From an uncultured Pseudomonas sp. (GTDB lineage Bacteria; Pseudomonadota; Gammaproteobacteria; Pseudomonadales; Pseudomonadaceae): DNA of 60,229 nt. The notes beneath the pieces were generated by a model. That model was given only the letters and a program-made list of their open reading frames with translations, was not told where the DNA came from and did not search any database. The DNA is taken from positions 1-60,229 of the forward strand of contig CAMPJN010000001.1 of assembly GCA_946886875.1 (NCBI GenBank), read 5' to 3'. Positions 48,081 to 56,797 of the stretch are shown piece by piece (position 1 is the stretch's first letter; every line of letters starts with the position of its first letter). The translations under genes and the position numbers were made by a program.

Positions 48081-48423
48081 TATTCACGACAACCCGGCAC
48101 CGCTCTTTACACAACCCGGAAACCTCGCGGCGGAATCCCGGCACTGGCCGGTACAGCGCGAGTAACAAATTTTCCACCCCATGCAGGCTCTGGAACCTGC
48201 CGTGCTGCCAAATGCCAGCACGCGAAGTTGCGCAAGCCACCCGATGCGACGCCAGTTGCGGCAGCGGGCAGAGATATGAATCCGGCACAACGCGCAACGG
48301 AGATAGCCGAAAGGCCGCCCAGCCGCAGGTGGCGAGTAACCGCGGAAAAACACAGAACGATTCACTGAAGCGCCTTCGCATAGAGGGCGCTTTGGGAAGC
48401 AAACCACCCTAAGGAGAAACACC
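48081..48423 (+). other. 343-nt leader of the rightward early operon
   Basis: Untranslated leader or poorly supported coding region ahead of csrA. Two long frames overlap here (48035-48412 and 48054-48368) without ribosome binding sites, although similar frames are sometimes annotated in pseudomonad phages. The leader may carry an antitermination site; no boxB-like hairpin was recognised. Confidence 0.35.
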
Positions 48424-48609
48424 ATGCTGATCCTCACCCGCCGCGTTGGCGAAACCATCCGCATTAATGACGACATCACCGTAACCGTCGTGGGTATCCA
48501 ACACGGCCAGGTCAAACTGGGCATCGAGGCGCCCAAGCACATCGAAGTACACCGCGAAGAGATCCACCAGCGTATTCAGGCCGGCGTACCGCAACGGATT
48601 GCCAGCTGA
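48424..48609 (+). CDS. csrA: Canonical CsrA/RsmA translational regulator
   Basis: 61 residues. [17 protein letters not shown], then [19 protein letters not shown] and [10 protein letters not shown] match CsrA along its length, including Arg44-type RNA-contact end RxEI. AAGGAG precedes ATG 48424. As the first gene of the rightward early operon under CI control it would be made on induction and could shift host mRNA use (GGA motifs) during infection. A divergent relative is at 907-1113. Confidence 0.92.
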   Translation: MLILTRRVGETIRINDDITVTVVGIQHGQVKLGIEAPKHIEVHREEIHQRIQAGVPQRIAS

Positions 48610-48806
48610 AGACTTCCCCGAATCACAAGGGGCGCCACCGCGCGCAGCATAACGCCGAACGCGGTAATGAGCAGGCTGGCCACCTGGGCAGTTCGGCCAC
48701 TCCCCTTCCCTAGACCGCATCAGCAGGCACCCGGCAGCTTCACGGCTGGGTTTGGTCACCCGCAGGGTGCCTGACTAATGCGGCCTACTTCCGAGAGGTA
48801 ACCACC

Positions 48807-49175
48807 ATGCAATACGCAATCAGCCCGGTGGCCGCCGACACGGCTCGCCACCTCGCCGGCGTCGATGCCCGCGAATCCCACCACGCCGAACATGATCGCA
48901 GGCAAGACGCCATTCGCGACGAGCTGGAGGCTGGCGATTGGGCATATCTGGAAGAGCTGCTGTGCAACGGCCCCGAAGCACAGCGTCGCGAGTTCTGGAC
49001 GCAGGCTTTGCGTCTACTTGCTCCCAAGGGGGCCGACCTAATGCTCGGGCCGCTGGCCAAGCTGGCGGCTCCGCTGCAGGAGACCATTGCCCTGGGCATT
49101 GCCGAGCGCGTCGACCGTGAGATTGAACGCGACATCAACCTATCCCTGGAACAGCCATGGAGGGACCAAGCGTGA
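48807..49175 (+). CDS. Early phage protein, 122 residues
   Basis: Starts at ATG 48807 with GAGAGGT upstream. Helical and acidic (ADTARHLAGVDARESHH, then RQDAIRDELEAGDWAYLEELL). Its end overlaps the next GTG start (GTGA). Part of the csrA-recT operon, in a position where phages often carry small host-takeover proteins; not recognised. Confidence 0.75.
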   Translation: MQYAISPVAADTARHLAGVDARESHHAEHDRRQDAIRDELEAGDWAYLEELLCNGPEAQRREFWTQALRLLAPKGADLMLGPLAKLAAPLQETIALGIAERVDREIERDINLSLEQPWRDQA

Positions 49176-49345
49176 GCACCGAACCCGTTAAATCTCTGAT
49201 CGACGAACAGCTCGACGAAATCAGGGCAGAAACCCGCCAGAAGTTGATTCAAGCCCTCACCGCCGAGGGCTTTTTTCTGGTCGCCGATCTGCCGCGGCCC
49301 AAGAAGGTGGTGTGGCAAGCGCAAGTTGTGGAGTTCAGGCGATGA
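49172..49345 (+). CDS. Small early phage protein, 57 residues
   Basis: GTG 49172 is chosen because GGAGG lies 8 nt before it and it overlaps the previous stop; the upstream ATG 49157 sits on the same site. One helix (SLIDEQLDEIRAETRQKLIQ) and a short strand pair (GFFLVADLP). Overlaps the next gene (ATGA). Function unknown. Confidence 0.68.
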   Translation: MSTEPVKSLIDEQLDEIRAETRQKLIQALTAEGFFLVADLPRPKKVVWQAQVVEFRR

Positions 49346-49488
49346 CCCGCTACCAGCGCGCCAAGCGCTATGCCTACTGGCGCGGTTTCTTCCTCGCCCT
49401 GCTCGTCTTCACCGGCTGGATCGGGCTTAGCGCCTGGGGCGGCCATATCACGGCAGAGCAGCCAATCAGCCATTACCGCCAGCGCTGA
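49342..49488 (+). CDS. Small single-span membrane protein, 48 residues
   Basis: ATG 49342 overlaps the previous stop (ATGA). Basic N-terminus (MTRYQRAKRYAYWR), one membrane segment (GFFLALLVFTGWIGLSAW) and a short tail. Too short for usual gene finders but in a tightly coupled operon. May affect the host membrane early in infection; function unknown. Confidence 0.68.
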   Translation: MTRYQRAKRYAYWRGFFLALLVFTGWIGLSAWGGHITAEQPISHYRQR

Positions 49489-49504
49489 GGCGCAGGGAGC
49501 ACAG

Positions 49505-50416
49505 ATGAACGCAGCAACCGAGATATCGCACGACCAACAACTGAATACCATGCCTTACGCCGGCACCAGCACCAGCGCCCTGGTCCTCGACGGCCAGAGT
49601 TTCCTGCAGATCATGGACGTGGCCAAGGTCATGTGCCAAGGCAAAGCCACGGTGCCGAAGCACCTGCAGGGCAATAGCGCCGACTGCATGGCAGTGATCA
49701 TGCAGTCGATGCAATGGAAGATGAACCCCTTCGCCGTGGCCCAGAAGACCCACCTGGTCAACGGCACGCTCGGCTACGAGGCGCAGCTGGTCAACGCCGT
49801 GATCACCTCGCTGGCGCCGACCCAGGATCGACTGCATTACGAGTGGTTCGGTCCCTGGGAAAAGATCCTCGGCAAATTCCGCGAGGGCGAAAGCAAGTCC
49901 AAGAAGGACGAGGACACCGGCGAGGCGAAGAAATACCGCGTGCCGAATTGGTCCATGGCCGACGAAAACGGCCTGGGCGTTCGCGTATGGGCAACCATGA
50001 AAGGCGAAACCGAGCCGCGGATCCTTGAGCTGCTACTGATCCAAGCGCGCACCCGCAACTCAACGCTCTGGGCAGACGATCCGAAACAGCAGCTCGCCTA
50101 CTTGGCCACCAAGCGCTGGGCGCGACTGCACTGCCCTGATGTGATCCTCGGCGTCTATTCGCCTGACGAGCTGGATGAAGAGCGGCCGTCGGTGCGCGAC
50201 ATCACCCCTCCACGCGTCAGCGATCAACCAAAAGAACTCCCAGCCTACACCGATGCGCAAGTGACCGAGAACCTGGAGAAATGGCGTGCCGCTATCGATG
50301 CCGGCAAGTCATCCGCCGACGGCCTGATTGCCATGATCAGCAGCAAGTACACCCTGAGCGACGAGCAGATCGAGAAGATCAAAGCGCTTGAGCCCATCGA
50401 TGGAGATAAGGCATGA
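49505..50416 (+). CDS. recT: RecT-family single-strand annealing protein
   Basis: 303 residues from ATG 49505 (MNAATEISHDQQ), with GGGAGC just upstream; the frame open from 49370 is rejected. SFLQIMDVAKVMCQGKATVP, then NSADCMAVIMQSMQWKMNPF and LGYEAQLVNAVI are the RecT core. It anneals complementary single strands made by the exonuclease encoded next (ATGA overlap), giving the phage its own recombination, important for circularisation and repair. Confidence 0.9.
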   Translation: MNAATEISHDQQLNTMPYAGTSTSALVLDGQSFLQIMDVAKVMCQGKATVPKHLQGNSADCMAVIMQSMQWKMNPFAVAQKTHLVNGTLGYEAQLVNAVITSLAPTQDRLHYEWFGPWEKILGKFREGESKSKKDEDTGEAKKYRVPNWSMADENGLGVRVWATMKGETEPRILELLLIQARTRNSTLWADDPKQQLAYLATKRWARLHCPDVILGVYSPDELDEERPSVRDITPPRVSDQPKELPAYTDAQVTENLEKWRAAIDAGKSSADGLIAMISSKYTLSDEQIEKIKALEPIDGDKA

Positions 50417-52134
50417 AAATCCATAACGTGATTCAGGGCACCCCTGAATGGCATGCACTGCGCTCCGACTATTTCACAGCTTCCGAGGCGCCCGCCATGA
50501 TGGGTGCCTCGAAGCAAATCAGCCGCACCGAGCTGCTGCACGCCAAGAAAACGGGCCTCGATAAGGACGTGCATTGGTGGGTACAGAAGTACCTGTTTGA
50601 CCGCGGCCATGAAGTCGAAACGCTGGCACGCCCCATCATCGAACGGATGATCGGCGAGGATCTTTTTCCGGTCGTCGGCTCCCTTGGCAATCTGCTGGCG
50701 AGCATGGACGGCATGACCATGCTTGCCGACGTGCTGTTCGAACACAAGATGTGGAACGAGGAGCTGGCCGAGCAGGTACGCGCCGGCGAACTGGACCCGC
50801 ATTATTACTGGCAGCTCGAGCAGCAGCTGTATGTATCCAAAGCCGAGCGGGTGATTTTCACCGTCTCCGATGGCACCGAAGAAAACATGGTGCAAATGGA
50901 GTATCGCCCCGTCGAGGGGCGCGCCAAACAACTGATCGCCGGCTGGAAGCAGTTCGAAGAGGATCTGGTCGCGTATGTTCCGGTTGAGCAAAAGCCGCAG
51001 GCCGTAGGCCGCACGCCCGAAACGCTGCCGGCGCTGCGCATCGAAGTCACCGGCATGGTCACCGCCAGCAACCTCGGCGCTTTTAAGGCCCACGCCCTGG
51101 ATGTGATCAGCTCGATCAACCGCGATCTGGTGACCGACCAGGATTTTGCTGACGCTGAAAAAACCGTGAAGTGGTGCCAGGACGTTGAGGACAGGCTGAA
51201 GGCCGCCAAACAGCATGCACTGAGCCAAACGGTCTCGATCGACGAGCTGTTCCGTGCACTCGACGACATCAGCGCCGAAGCTCGCAGCACCCGCCTCGAG
51301 CTGGACAAGTTGGTAAAGGCGATGAAGGAAGCCCGGCGCCTGGAGATCAAGACCAGCGCCGAAGCCGCGTTCGCCTCCCATGTCGCTGCAATCAACAAGC
51401 GCTTGGGCAAGGTTCAGCTACCGCAGATCCGCGCCGACTTTGCTGCTGTGATGAAGGGTAAGCGCACCATAGCCACTCTGCAGGATGCCGCCGATACCGA
51501 GCTGGCCCGCTTAAAGATCGAAACAAACGCGATCGCAGAAGGCATCGAGACAAACCTGGCCAGCCTGCGCGAGCTAGCCGTAAACCACGCCTTCCTGTTC
51601 TCCGACGCCCAGTCCCTGGTGCTCAAGGAGAACGATGACCTGGTCGCACTGATCAAGGTTCGCATCTCCGAGCATGAAACCGCCGAGGAACAGAAGCGCG
51701 AACAGGAACGCGAGAATATCCGCGCACAGGAACGCCAGAAGCTCGAGCAGGAACAAGCCGCCGAAGCGGCACGAATAGAGACTGAAAAAACGTCAGTCCC
51801 AGCCGCAGAGCCCACCGGCCAGCCGGGCGCAACACCGCAGCTCGAACTGGCCGCTCCGGCCAGGCCGGTTGCATCAGTTGCATCAGTTGCATCAGTTGCA
51901 TCAGCGGCCCCTGCGACGCAGCAGATAGCTGGCGACGGGCAGCGTATCAAGCTCGGCGACATCAGTTCGCGCCTGGGCTTTAGCTTGACCGCCGACTTTC
52001 TGCGTTCGCTGGGTTTCGAGCCGGTTGATCGTGAGCGGGCCGCCATGCTCTACCGCGCCACCGACTTCCCGCGCATCTGCGCCGCCCTGATCGTTCACAT
52101 CCAGAGCGTTCAGTTCAATCAGGCTGCGGCCTGA
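50413..52134 (+). CDS. YqaJ/lambda-type exonuclease with C-terminal extension
   Basis: 573 residues. Residues 1-200 form a YqaJ recombination nuclease: QGTPEWHALR (8-17), FTASEAP, Asp99 in SMDG and EHK (Glu110, Lys112) in a PD-(D/E)xK fold. A long helical region (about 210-450), partly DUF1351-like, and a Lys/Glu/Gln coiled coil follow. Then a linker with a nine-base tandem repeat (VASVASVASVAS) leads to a small C-terminal domain (KLGDISSRLGFSLTADFLRS) like those of phage replication or Rec accessory proteins. The enzyme makes 3' tails for RecT. Confidence 0.83.
   Translation: MKIHNVIQGTPEWHALRSDYFTASEAPAMMGASKQISRTELLHAKKTGLDKDVHWWVQKYLFDRGHEVETLARPIIERMIGEDLFPVVGSLGNLLASMDGMTMLADVLFEHKMWNEELAEQVRAGELDPHYYWQLEQQLYVSKAERVIFTVSDGTEENMVQMEYRPVEGRAKQLIAGWKQFEEDLVAYVPVEQKPQAVGRTPETLPALRIEVTGMVTASNLGAFKAHALDVISSINRDLVTDQDFADAEKTVKWCQDVEDRLKAAKQHALSQTVSIDELFRALDDISAEARSTRLELDKLVKAMKEARRLEIKTSAEAAFASHVAAINKRLGKVQLPQIRADFAAVMKGKRTIATLQDAADTELARLKIETNAIAEGIETNLASLRELAVNHAFLFSDAQSLVLKENDDLVALIKVRISEHETAEEQKREQERENIRAQERQKLEQEQAAEAARIETEKTSVPAAEPTGQPGATPQLELAAPARPVASVASVASVASAAPATQQIAGDGQRIKLGDISSRLGFSLTADFLRSLGFEPVDRERAAMLYRATDFPRICAALIVHIQSVQFNQAAA
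51868..51903 (+). repeat. Four tandem copies of GTTGCATCA
   Basis: Four perfect nine-base repeats inside the exonuclease gene encode VASVASVASVAS in a disordered linker. Because the unit is nine bases, slippage changes linker length by three residues and keeps the frame. Not a CRISPR or regulatory repeat. Confidence 0.9.
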
Positions 52135-52266
52135 GCCTGGAGGTGTCCAAACCACGGAGCTCGAATCGATACTGAAGCTGTACTTCGCCCAGCAGAGGCT
52201 GCCAAGCGCAGCCGTAATAAACGCAGCCCTCGGGCGGCCAAATACTCACGTATCCGGCTGCGCCCC

Positions 52267-52587
52267 TCAAAAGCCCTTTTTCATGGTTTTAGCGACGATC
52301 TTATCCATGTGGGCTTTTCCGGCTACTCGTTGCATTTCCAACCAGCTTTCAAACTTGGTTCGCGCTGTTATGAAAACTTCCCATTCAGCATCAGGAATGG
52401 CCGTGAAATCCTCGGCGGTATCTACCTTGAACCCCGACTGCGCGAACATTTCTTCCAAGGTCGAAAAGTCGGTATTGGCCTTCATGAAGTCTGGATTGAA
52501 CAGCTCCGAGAATGAAACACGGTCGTGCTTGCTTAGCTCTGCAAGGTTCTTTTTCAGCTGATCAAACCCTTTTTTATTGAATCCCAT
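52267..52587 (-). CDS. Conserved hypothetical protein against the early operon
   Basis: 106 residues, GGAGAGG before ATG 52587. Helical, with FSELFNPDFMKANTDF and WEVFITARTKFESW. The reading resembles small conserved proteins of phages and plasmids of unknown role. It is on the minus strand between the exonuclease and the methylase-like gene, so it probably has its own promoter and may be expressed in the lysogen. Confidence 0.72.
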   Translation of the reverse strand: MGFNKKGFDQLKKNLAELSKHDRVSFSELFNPDFMKANTDFSTLEEMFAQSGFKVDTAEDFTAIPDAEWEVFITARTKFESWLEMQRVAGKAHMDKIVAKTMKKGF

Positions 52588-52703
52588 CGTTCCTCTCCTT
52601 CCTTAGCCGAAATGGCCAGAACAACTCTGGCACAGATCCCCCCACCGCGCTTCAGGCCCAGCCGCAAACCAACTGCAGGCCAGGCCTCGCCCTGGAGAAA
52701 GCA

Positions 52704-53528
52704 ATGACCGCAGCAGCCAAGCGCCTGCCAGGCGGCCCGACCGAGCACCGCAAGAACATCGTCAAACTGCTGCAGGCCAATAGCCGCCGGCGCCACCTCT
52801 GGGAGGTGTTCGGCGACTTCGTCGAGCTGGCGGCCCTGGCCGTGGCCAACTCCACCGATCTGGAGCAGTTCGACGAACGCGAGCAACGCTACCTGGCGAT
52901 AATCAAACGCTACGAGCCGGACGAAGTGCAGCGCTTTCCGCAGATGCTCGGCGAACTGACCATGGCCCTAGAGTTCGGCCCGGACGACGTGCTCGGCCAG
53001 GTGTTCGGCGAGCTGGACTTGGGCAACAGCGCCCGCGGGCAATTCTTCACGCCCTACGAGGTCTGCACCCTGATGGCCCGCCTGAACATCCGCGACGGCG
53101 CCGAGGTGCGCCAGCGCATCGCGCAACGCGGATTCATCAGGATGAACGAGCCCGCGGCCGGTGCCGGTGCAATGGTCATTGCCCTGGCCGAGGCCATGCG
53201 CGACCGCGACATCAACTATCAGCAGCACCTGCACGTCACCGCCCAGGATGTCGACTCCCGCGCCGTGCACATGGCCTACCTGCAGCTGAGCCTGCTGCAC
53301 ATCCCCGCCGTGGTGATCCTCGGCAACACCCTAACCCTGGAAGAACGTGAGCACTGGTTTACCCCGGCCCACATCCTCGGTGGCTGGAGCCGAAAGCTTC
53401 GCCGCGATTACGCTCTGGGCAGCGCCATGGACGAGCGCCCGGCCGAAGTGCCTCCAGTGCCCGCCCCCACCCCGATCTACATCCCGTTGCCGTCAGACGT
53501 TCTTGGCGAGCAGATGGCCCTGTTCTGA
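52704..53528 (+). CDS. N6-methylase-like protein lacking the NPPY motif
   Basis: 274 residues. RGQFFTPYEVCTLMARL (motif X) and MNEPAAGAGAMVIALAEA (motif I, SAM binding), then AQDVDSRAVHMAYLQL, follow type I/IIG N6-adenine methylases. Where motif IV (NPPY/F) should follow there is ILGNTLTLEEREHWFTP, with no NPP. It is also short, without a target-recognition domain. So it may bind SAM without methylating, or be an antirestriction or regulatory derivative. GGAG lies upstream of ATG 52704. Last gene of the rightward early operon. Confidence 0.8.
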   Translation: MTAAAKRLPGGPTEHRKNIVKLLQANSRRRHLWEVFGDFVELAALAVANSTDLEQFDEREQRYLAIIKRYEPDEVQRFPQMLGELTMALEFGPDDVLGQVFGELDLGNSARGQFFTPYEVCTLMARLNIRDGAEVRQRIAQRGFIRMNEPAAGAGAMVIALAEAMRDRDINYQQHLHVTAQDVDSRAVHMAYLQLSLLHIPAVVILGNTLTLEEREHWFTPAHILGGWSRKLRRDYALGSAMDERPAEVPPVPAPTPIYIPLPSDVLGEQMALF

Positions 53529-53568
53529 GGTAGATATGACGGTCTAGCGCCGTCGGCGAGAGCTATTA

Positions 53569-54045
53569 CTAGCCAACGTACTGTGTGAAAACCTTAGTTG
53601 CTACGTAACAAAGGAAGCCGCTTAAGAAGAGGATGTTCCTTGCTCGATAGTAGAGATAGGACCTCTTCTGAAATTTGAACAGATTAATTCGAGCAGTTCG
53701 GTACTTTTCTCCCTGGCGTTTTTCCATCGCATCCAACATGGAATGGTTCGCCGAGTAGACCTGGATAGTCCATTCAGAGCGTTTGAATCCACAGACACCA
53801 GCGCTTCCAAAAATGAAAAGCCCGTACAGATACATCGTTTCGACGTTGAACCCAATTCGTCCGAAAGGAATTGACTGGACAAGGTAGGCACAGATCGCAA
53901 CGATTGCAGCCAGAACCAAATGGTCAAACTTCTCGCTGCTTTCCCTAAATGCAGCATGGGCAATCAGACTCCGTTCATCACTGCTCACCTTCAGCTCCTT
54001 CAAAGCTTCCTGTTGCGGAGCGTTGAACCTACTCCACCAAATCAC
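53569..54045 (-). CDS. Accessory membrane protein, three membrane segments
   Basis: 158 residues. Hydrophobic segments at about 41-60 (HLVLAAIVAICAYLVQSIPF), 69-88 and 136-153, with a charged cytosolic loop (about 105-130). The arrangement of two close segments and a helical tail recalls SLATT-type effector proteins of defence systems, but no motif proves it. AT-rich, on the minus strand, in the accessory cluster before int. Confidence 0.68.
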   Translation of the reverse strand: MIWWSRFNAPQQEALKELKVSSDERSLIAHAAFRESSEKFDHLVLAAIVAICAYLVQSIPFGRIGFNVETMYLYGLFIFGSAGVCGFKRSEWTIQVYSANHSMLDAMEKRQGEKYRTARINLFKFQKRSYLYYRARNILFLSGFLCYVATKVFTQYVG

Positions 54046-54125
54046 TTAGCGCCACTTAGACGTGGCGTAGTCATGCCCTCTGAAAAGCGGACTCCAACTT
54101 ATGATTAAACGCACCCGCACCATTT

Positions 54126-54392
54126 TCACTTCTGCTGCGGCCTCGGCAGTGGCGCCAAGGCTTCAATCGTGCGACGCCCCGCGTAGGCAACGTCGTTGCT
54201 GAGCGGCGTTGTATTGGCGGAATCGATGTGGATCAGCGCGTGCTGAACGACTTCGGTCAATTGACAGGAGTGTCTGGCACTAGGCTTGACCTGTTCACCC
54301 GCGGCCAGTGCATCCGCTTCCACGACAAAGAGCCGACACCTGGTTGGTGCAAGGCGATGCCAGAGGATATCTGTCGGGCAGCAGACCACCAA
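54126..54392 (-). CDS. Possible small DUF3077-like protein
   Basis: Up to 88 codons. The segment RLFVVEADALAAGEQV, then LTEVVQHALIHIDSANT and RRTIEALAPL resembles the short regulators grouped as DUF3077/DUF6124 in Pseudomonas. The beginning (MVVCCPTDILWHR) does not look natural and no ribosome binding site is clear, so the true start may be a GTG near 54337 or the gene may be decayed. About 150 nt on its upstream side are empty. Confidence 0.4.
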   Translation of the reverse strand: MVVCCPTDILWHRLAPTRCRLFVVEADALAAGEQVKPSARHSCQLTEVVQHALIHIDSANTTPLSNDVAYAGRRTIEALAPLPRPQQK

Positions 54393-54537
54393 CGGCCGAG
54401 CAGCGCGAAACGTTCATGCTCAGCAGCAAGCCGGTATAGGTTCGCCCGGTGGCGGTGGTTTAAGTGTGGCGCAACAGGGGCAACCTACATAACTGAGTAA
54501 GCCGAATAGCGACCCTATTCGGTTCATCGGTTACCGG

Positions 54538-54975
54538 TCAACCACCCACCAGCACGGACGCAAGACCGGTCAAGGCACCGATGCAGCCAACTATTAAAGT
54601 GACCCAGAAACCGGCCACTTCCCGACGATGTTTCTGCTCTTCACGAATGGCAGATTTGATCCTAGCAATTCCCACTTCAGTGAGATACCTAGGTTCCTCG
54701 CTATCATCGTCGTATTCAACGTGCCCCCAAAGAGCCTTGTCGTTGAAGTCGGGCATGATGACTTCGTAGCTGGCAGCCTTACTTTCCCAGTGCCTGGTTA
54801 GAATCAGCTGTCGCCACTCCCACAGGCGCTCATATTCCCTGTAGTACTCCGCCATTTCGCCGCTTTCATTGGACTCAGTAGTCTCAGTTGGGCGCCTGGA
54901 CTCAAGAGCCACATCGGCCTCTCGCCATTTCGCCAATTCAGCCTGCAGCCGTTTGTTTCTCCCACACAGCATCAT
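54538..54975 (-). CDS. Accessory protein with C-terminal membrane anchor
   Basis: 145 residues, GGAGAAAA before ATG 54975. A soluble charged domain (about 1-118, with WREADVALESRRP and VIMPDFNDKALWGH) ends in one membrane segment (WVTLIVGCIGALTGLASVLVGG, about 123-144). Tail-anchored layout is common in membrane effectors. Alone between terminator-less gaps in the accessory cluster; not recognised. Confidence 0.68.
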   Translation of the reverse strand: MMLCGRNKRLQAELAKWREADVALESRRPTETTESNESGEMAEYYREYERLWEWRQLILTRHWESKAASYEVIMPDFNDKALWGHVEYDDDSEEPRYLTEVGIARIKSAIREEQKHRREVAGFWVTLIVGCIGALTGLASVLVGG

Positions 54976-55025
54976 TTTTCTCCGTAGCTTGTACAGAATG
55001 TGCGATCAGAAAGAATGACTACATG

Positions 55026-55808
55026 TTAGTCAACTCGTAGACCACGCATTTCCACTCGCAGGGACCTGGCCCCCAAGTCTTGGATCTGGGGCGCCTCTGC
55101 CATGTCGGCACTCATAATTAAACAGTCTGTTTCGAACTTTTTAAATGGTGCAGAAATACCCGCTGGCAATCTCGCTCCGATAATGAAATTGAAGTAGACC
55201 CCCAGAACATTGAACTTATGAAAAAAAACTGAGCCAGTTCGCCCATGATATGGCAGCGAGAAATACCCATTTAACGCATCATTCGTATTAATAATAACAA
55301 GAACCTTAACCCCAGGCATACTCTTATGACGTCCCAAAAGATATTCACGAAAGACACGTTCATAATGGAGCCCAAGCGATCCAGAGTGGGACGGATTTTT
55401 ACCATGATCCCAGAAGTGGGAACGCCAAATGACACTAGCCCCGAAATACTGGAGTGTATTCAGCACACCTGATTCAATTTTTTCGACTGGATAATATGTC
55501 CTGTCTTTGAATACACAAGCACTTGCACAAGCATTAAGTTTCTCAAGCAGGGGAAATGCCTCATCATTGGCCCAAAGACGAGCCATCGCATTCTCCCCAT
55601 TCTTGCTGAATAGTTGTTCACAATCACAGCAAAGCAGTTCCATCCGTAACTGCCAATCGGTGGAGTGCGCAGTATTCTTATCAAAGTCCACGAACAAAGG
55701 ACTTGAAGCAGAAGAAGAAATTCTCCTTATTTGCCGATAAGCTGACGCCGGCATTAGATGGCTCCTTTTCAGGGCGCTTTCACTCTTACATAGTGCACAT
55801 ATAGCCAT
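55026..55808 (-). CDS. Accessory HNH/treble-clef protein, 260 residues
   Basis: N-terminal zinc site: CALC (4-7), RSHLMP (His17) and LLCCDCEQLFSKNGEN (Cys60-63, Asn70), an HNH-like treble clef of the kind in mobile and defence nucleases. The remaining 190 residues are a mixed domain with no known motif (FGASVIWRSHFWDHG, YHGRTGSVFFHKFN). AT-rich. A DNA-targeting effector is possible, but the usual HNH catalytic triad is not complete by eye. Confidence 0.72.
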   Translation of the reverse strand: MAICALCKSESALKRSHLMPASAYRQIRRISSSASSPLFVDFDKNTAHSTDWQLRMELLCCDCEQLFSKNGENAMARLWANDEAFPLLEKLNACASACVFKDRTYYPVEKIESGVLNTLQYFGASVIWRSHFWDHGKNPSHSGSLGLHYERVFREYLLGRHKSMPGVKVLVIINTNDALNGYFSLPYHGRTGSVFFHKFNVLGVYFNFIIGARLPAGISAPFKKFETDCLIMSADMAEAPQIQDLGARSLRVEMRGLRVD

Positions 55809-55968
55809 TAATATGCCCCTTTAGCCCAGAACGGTTGAGCGTCTGGACTGAGTTTGAAGCCCTTCCAACAGCATCGTGCTCCCATCCCTCGCCCCAACTG
55901 GGTCAGCAACAGAACCGCCTGAAATCGACTTTTGGCGAACACTAAAACGAGGGATTACTCCACAGCAC

Positions 55969-56772
55969 CTATTCAAAAGATGAGTCAAGCGCAAAAAACC
56001 GCTGTAACCTTGGAGGATTCAGGTTTATCAGAGGGCATTTCCCGAGATCGCGGGCAAAATAATAATCTGTAGACCTCTCTATTGCACAGCGATTCACAAC
56101 GGCAACTTCATCCCTTGTAAGCCATGAGTTTGACTGACCTGCCATAATTAAAACAGTTGGTGAAACGGGAACAACCATTAGATCGTGAAAGCAATCAGGA
56201 ACAATAAACTCCCCTTCTGCCGAGCGAACGACGCCCCACTGCACATTCCGTACGTCATGTCTAAAGCGGTCGTAGTAGCCGAACACATGCATACCGGCTT
56301 GAAATCTACCCGGCATTACGCCACCTTCACGAATGAACATGACGTGTCCCTTCTCAAGAGCCTCCTGACGGTCTTTCGCCAAGCTGGAACCCTTAATTCC
56401 GTTGAGCCTAATGTCTGGCAGACCTTTAACTCTAAAACCATGCCGAGTTCTCCAAAGGCTGAAAAACTCTTCAACAGTGGCTTTCTCGAACACACCAATA
56501 GCCTTAGTGCCACCGTCCAAGATACTCTGCGCAAGCTGCTGAAATCGGTCCTCTATATGCTTTCCAATTCCGTTCTCAGTTTTTTCATCCCAGACGCGCT
56601 GAGCCATGAAAATACTGTTGTTCCACTTTGCGGGAAAGCATCGACCGAGAGACTTACTGAACAACTCAACACAGTTATTCGCCGCCTGAAATCTTCTAAT
56701 TGAAGCACTAGGAAAAACGTGCTGACCAACAGTAATCCGATGCGGATTTCCATCCTGCGGCTTCTCAAACAT
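55969..56772 (-). CDS. DUF4238-like accessory protein
   Basis: 267 residues. The beginning RITVGQHVFPSASIRRF and the later FMAQRVWDEKTENGIG follow the pattern of DUF4238 (H-x-(V/F)-P-x3-L/I-R-x-F). The C-terminal half is beta-rich (HDLMVVPVSPTVLIMAGQ). DUF4238 proteins occur in defence islands and prophages without known function. It lies 25 nt from the next gene (56798), and the two are probably co-expressed. Confidence 0.65.
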   Translation of the reverse strand: MFEKPQDGNPHRITVGQHVFPSASIRRFQAANNCVELFSKSLGRCFPAKWNNSIFMAQRVWDEKTENGIGKHIEDRFQQLAQSILDGGTKAIGVFEKATVEEFFSLWRTRHGFRVKGLPDIRLNGIKGSSLAKDRQEALEKGHVMFIREGGVMPGRFQAGMHVFGYYDRFRHDVRNVQWGVVRSAEGEFIVPDCFHDLMVVPVSPTVLIMAGQSNSWLTRDEVAVVNRCAIERSTDYYFARDLGKCPLINLNPPRLQRFFALDSSFE

Positions 56773-56797
56773 TCAGTCCCTCACCTTGCGATCATCA

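Noticed and set aside
48035..48412. 125- and 104-codon plus frames before csrA
   Set aside because: Both start within the operator cluster without ribosome binding sites and overlap each other; kept only as an unexplained leader.
50245..51410. 378- and 201-codon minus-strand frames opposite the exonuclease
   Set aside because: Antisense of a gene with clear YqaJ motifs; composition not protein-like.
51868..51903. Tandem repeat as possible regulatory or CRISPR element
   Set aside because: Perfect nine-base coding repeat in frame within the exonuclease linker.
54228..54500. 90- and 68-codon plus frames opposite the DUF3077-like frame
   Set aside because: Composition and lack of start signals suggest antisense shadows.
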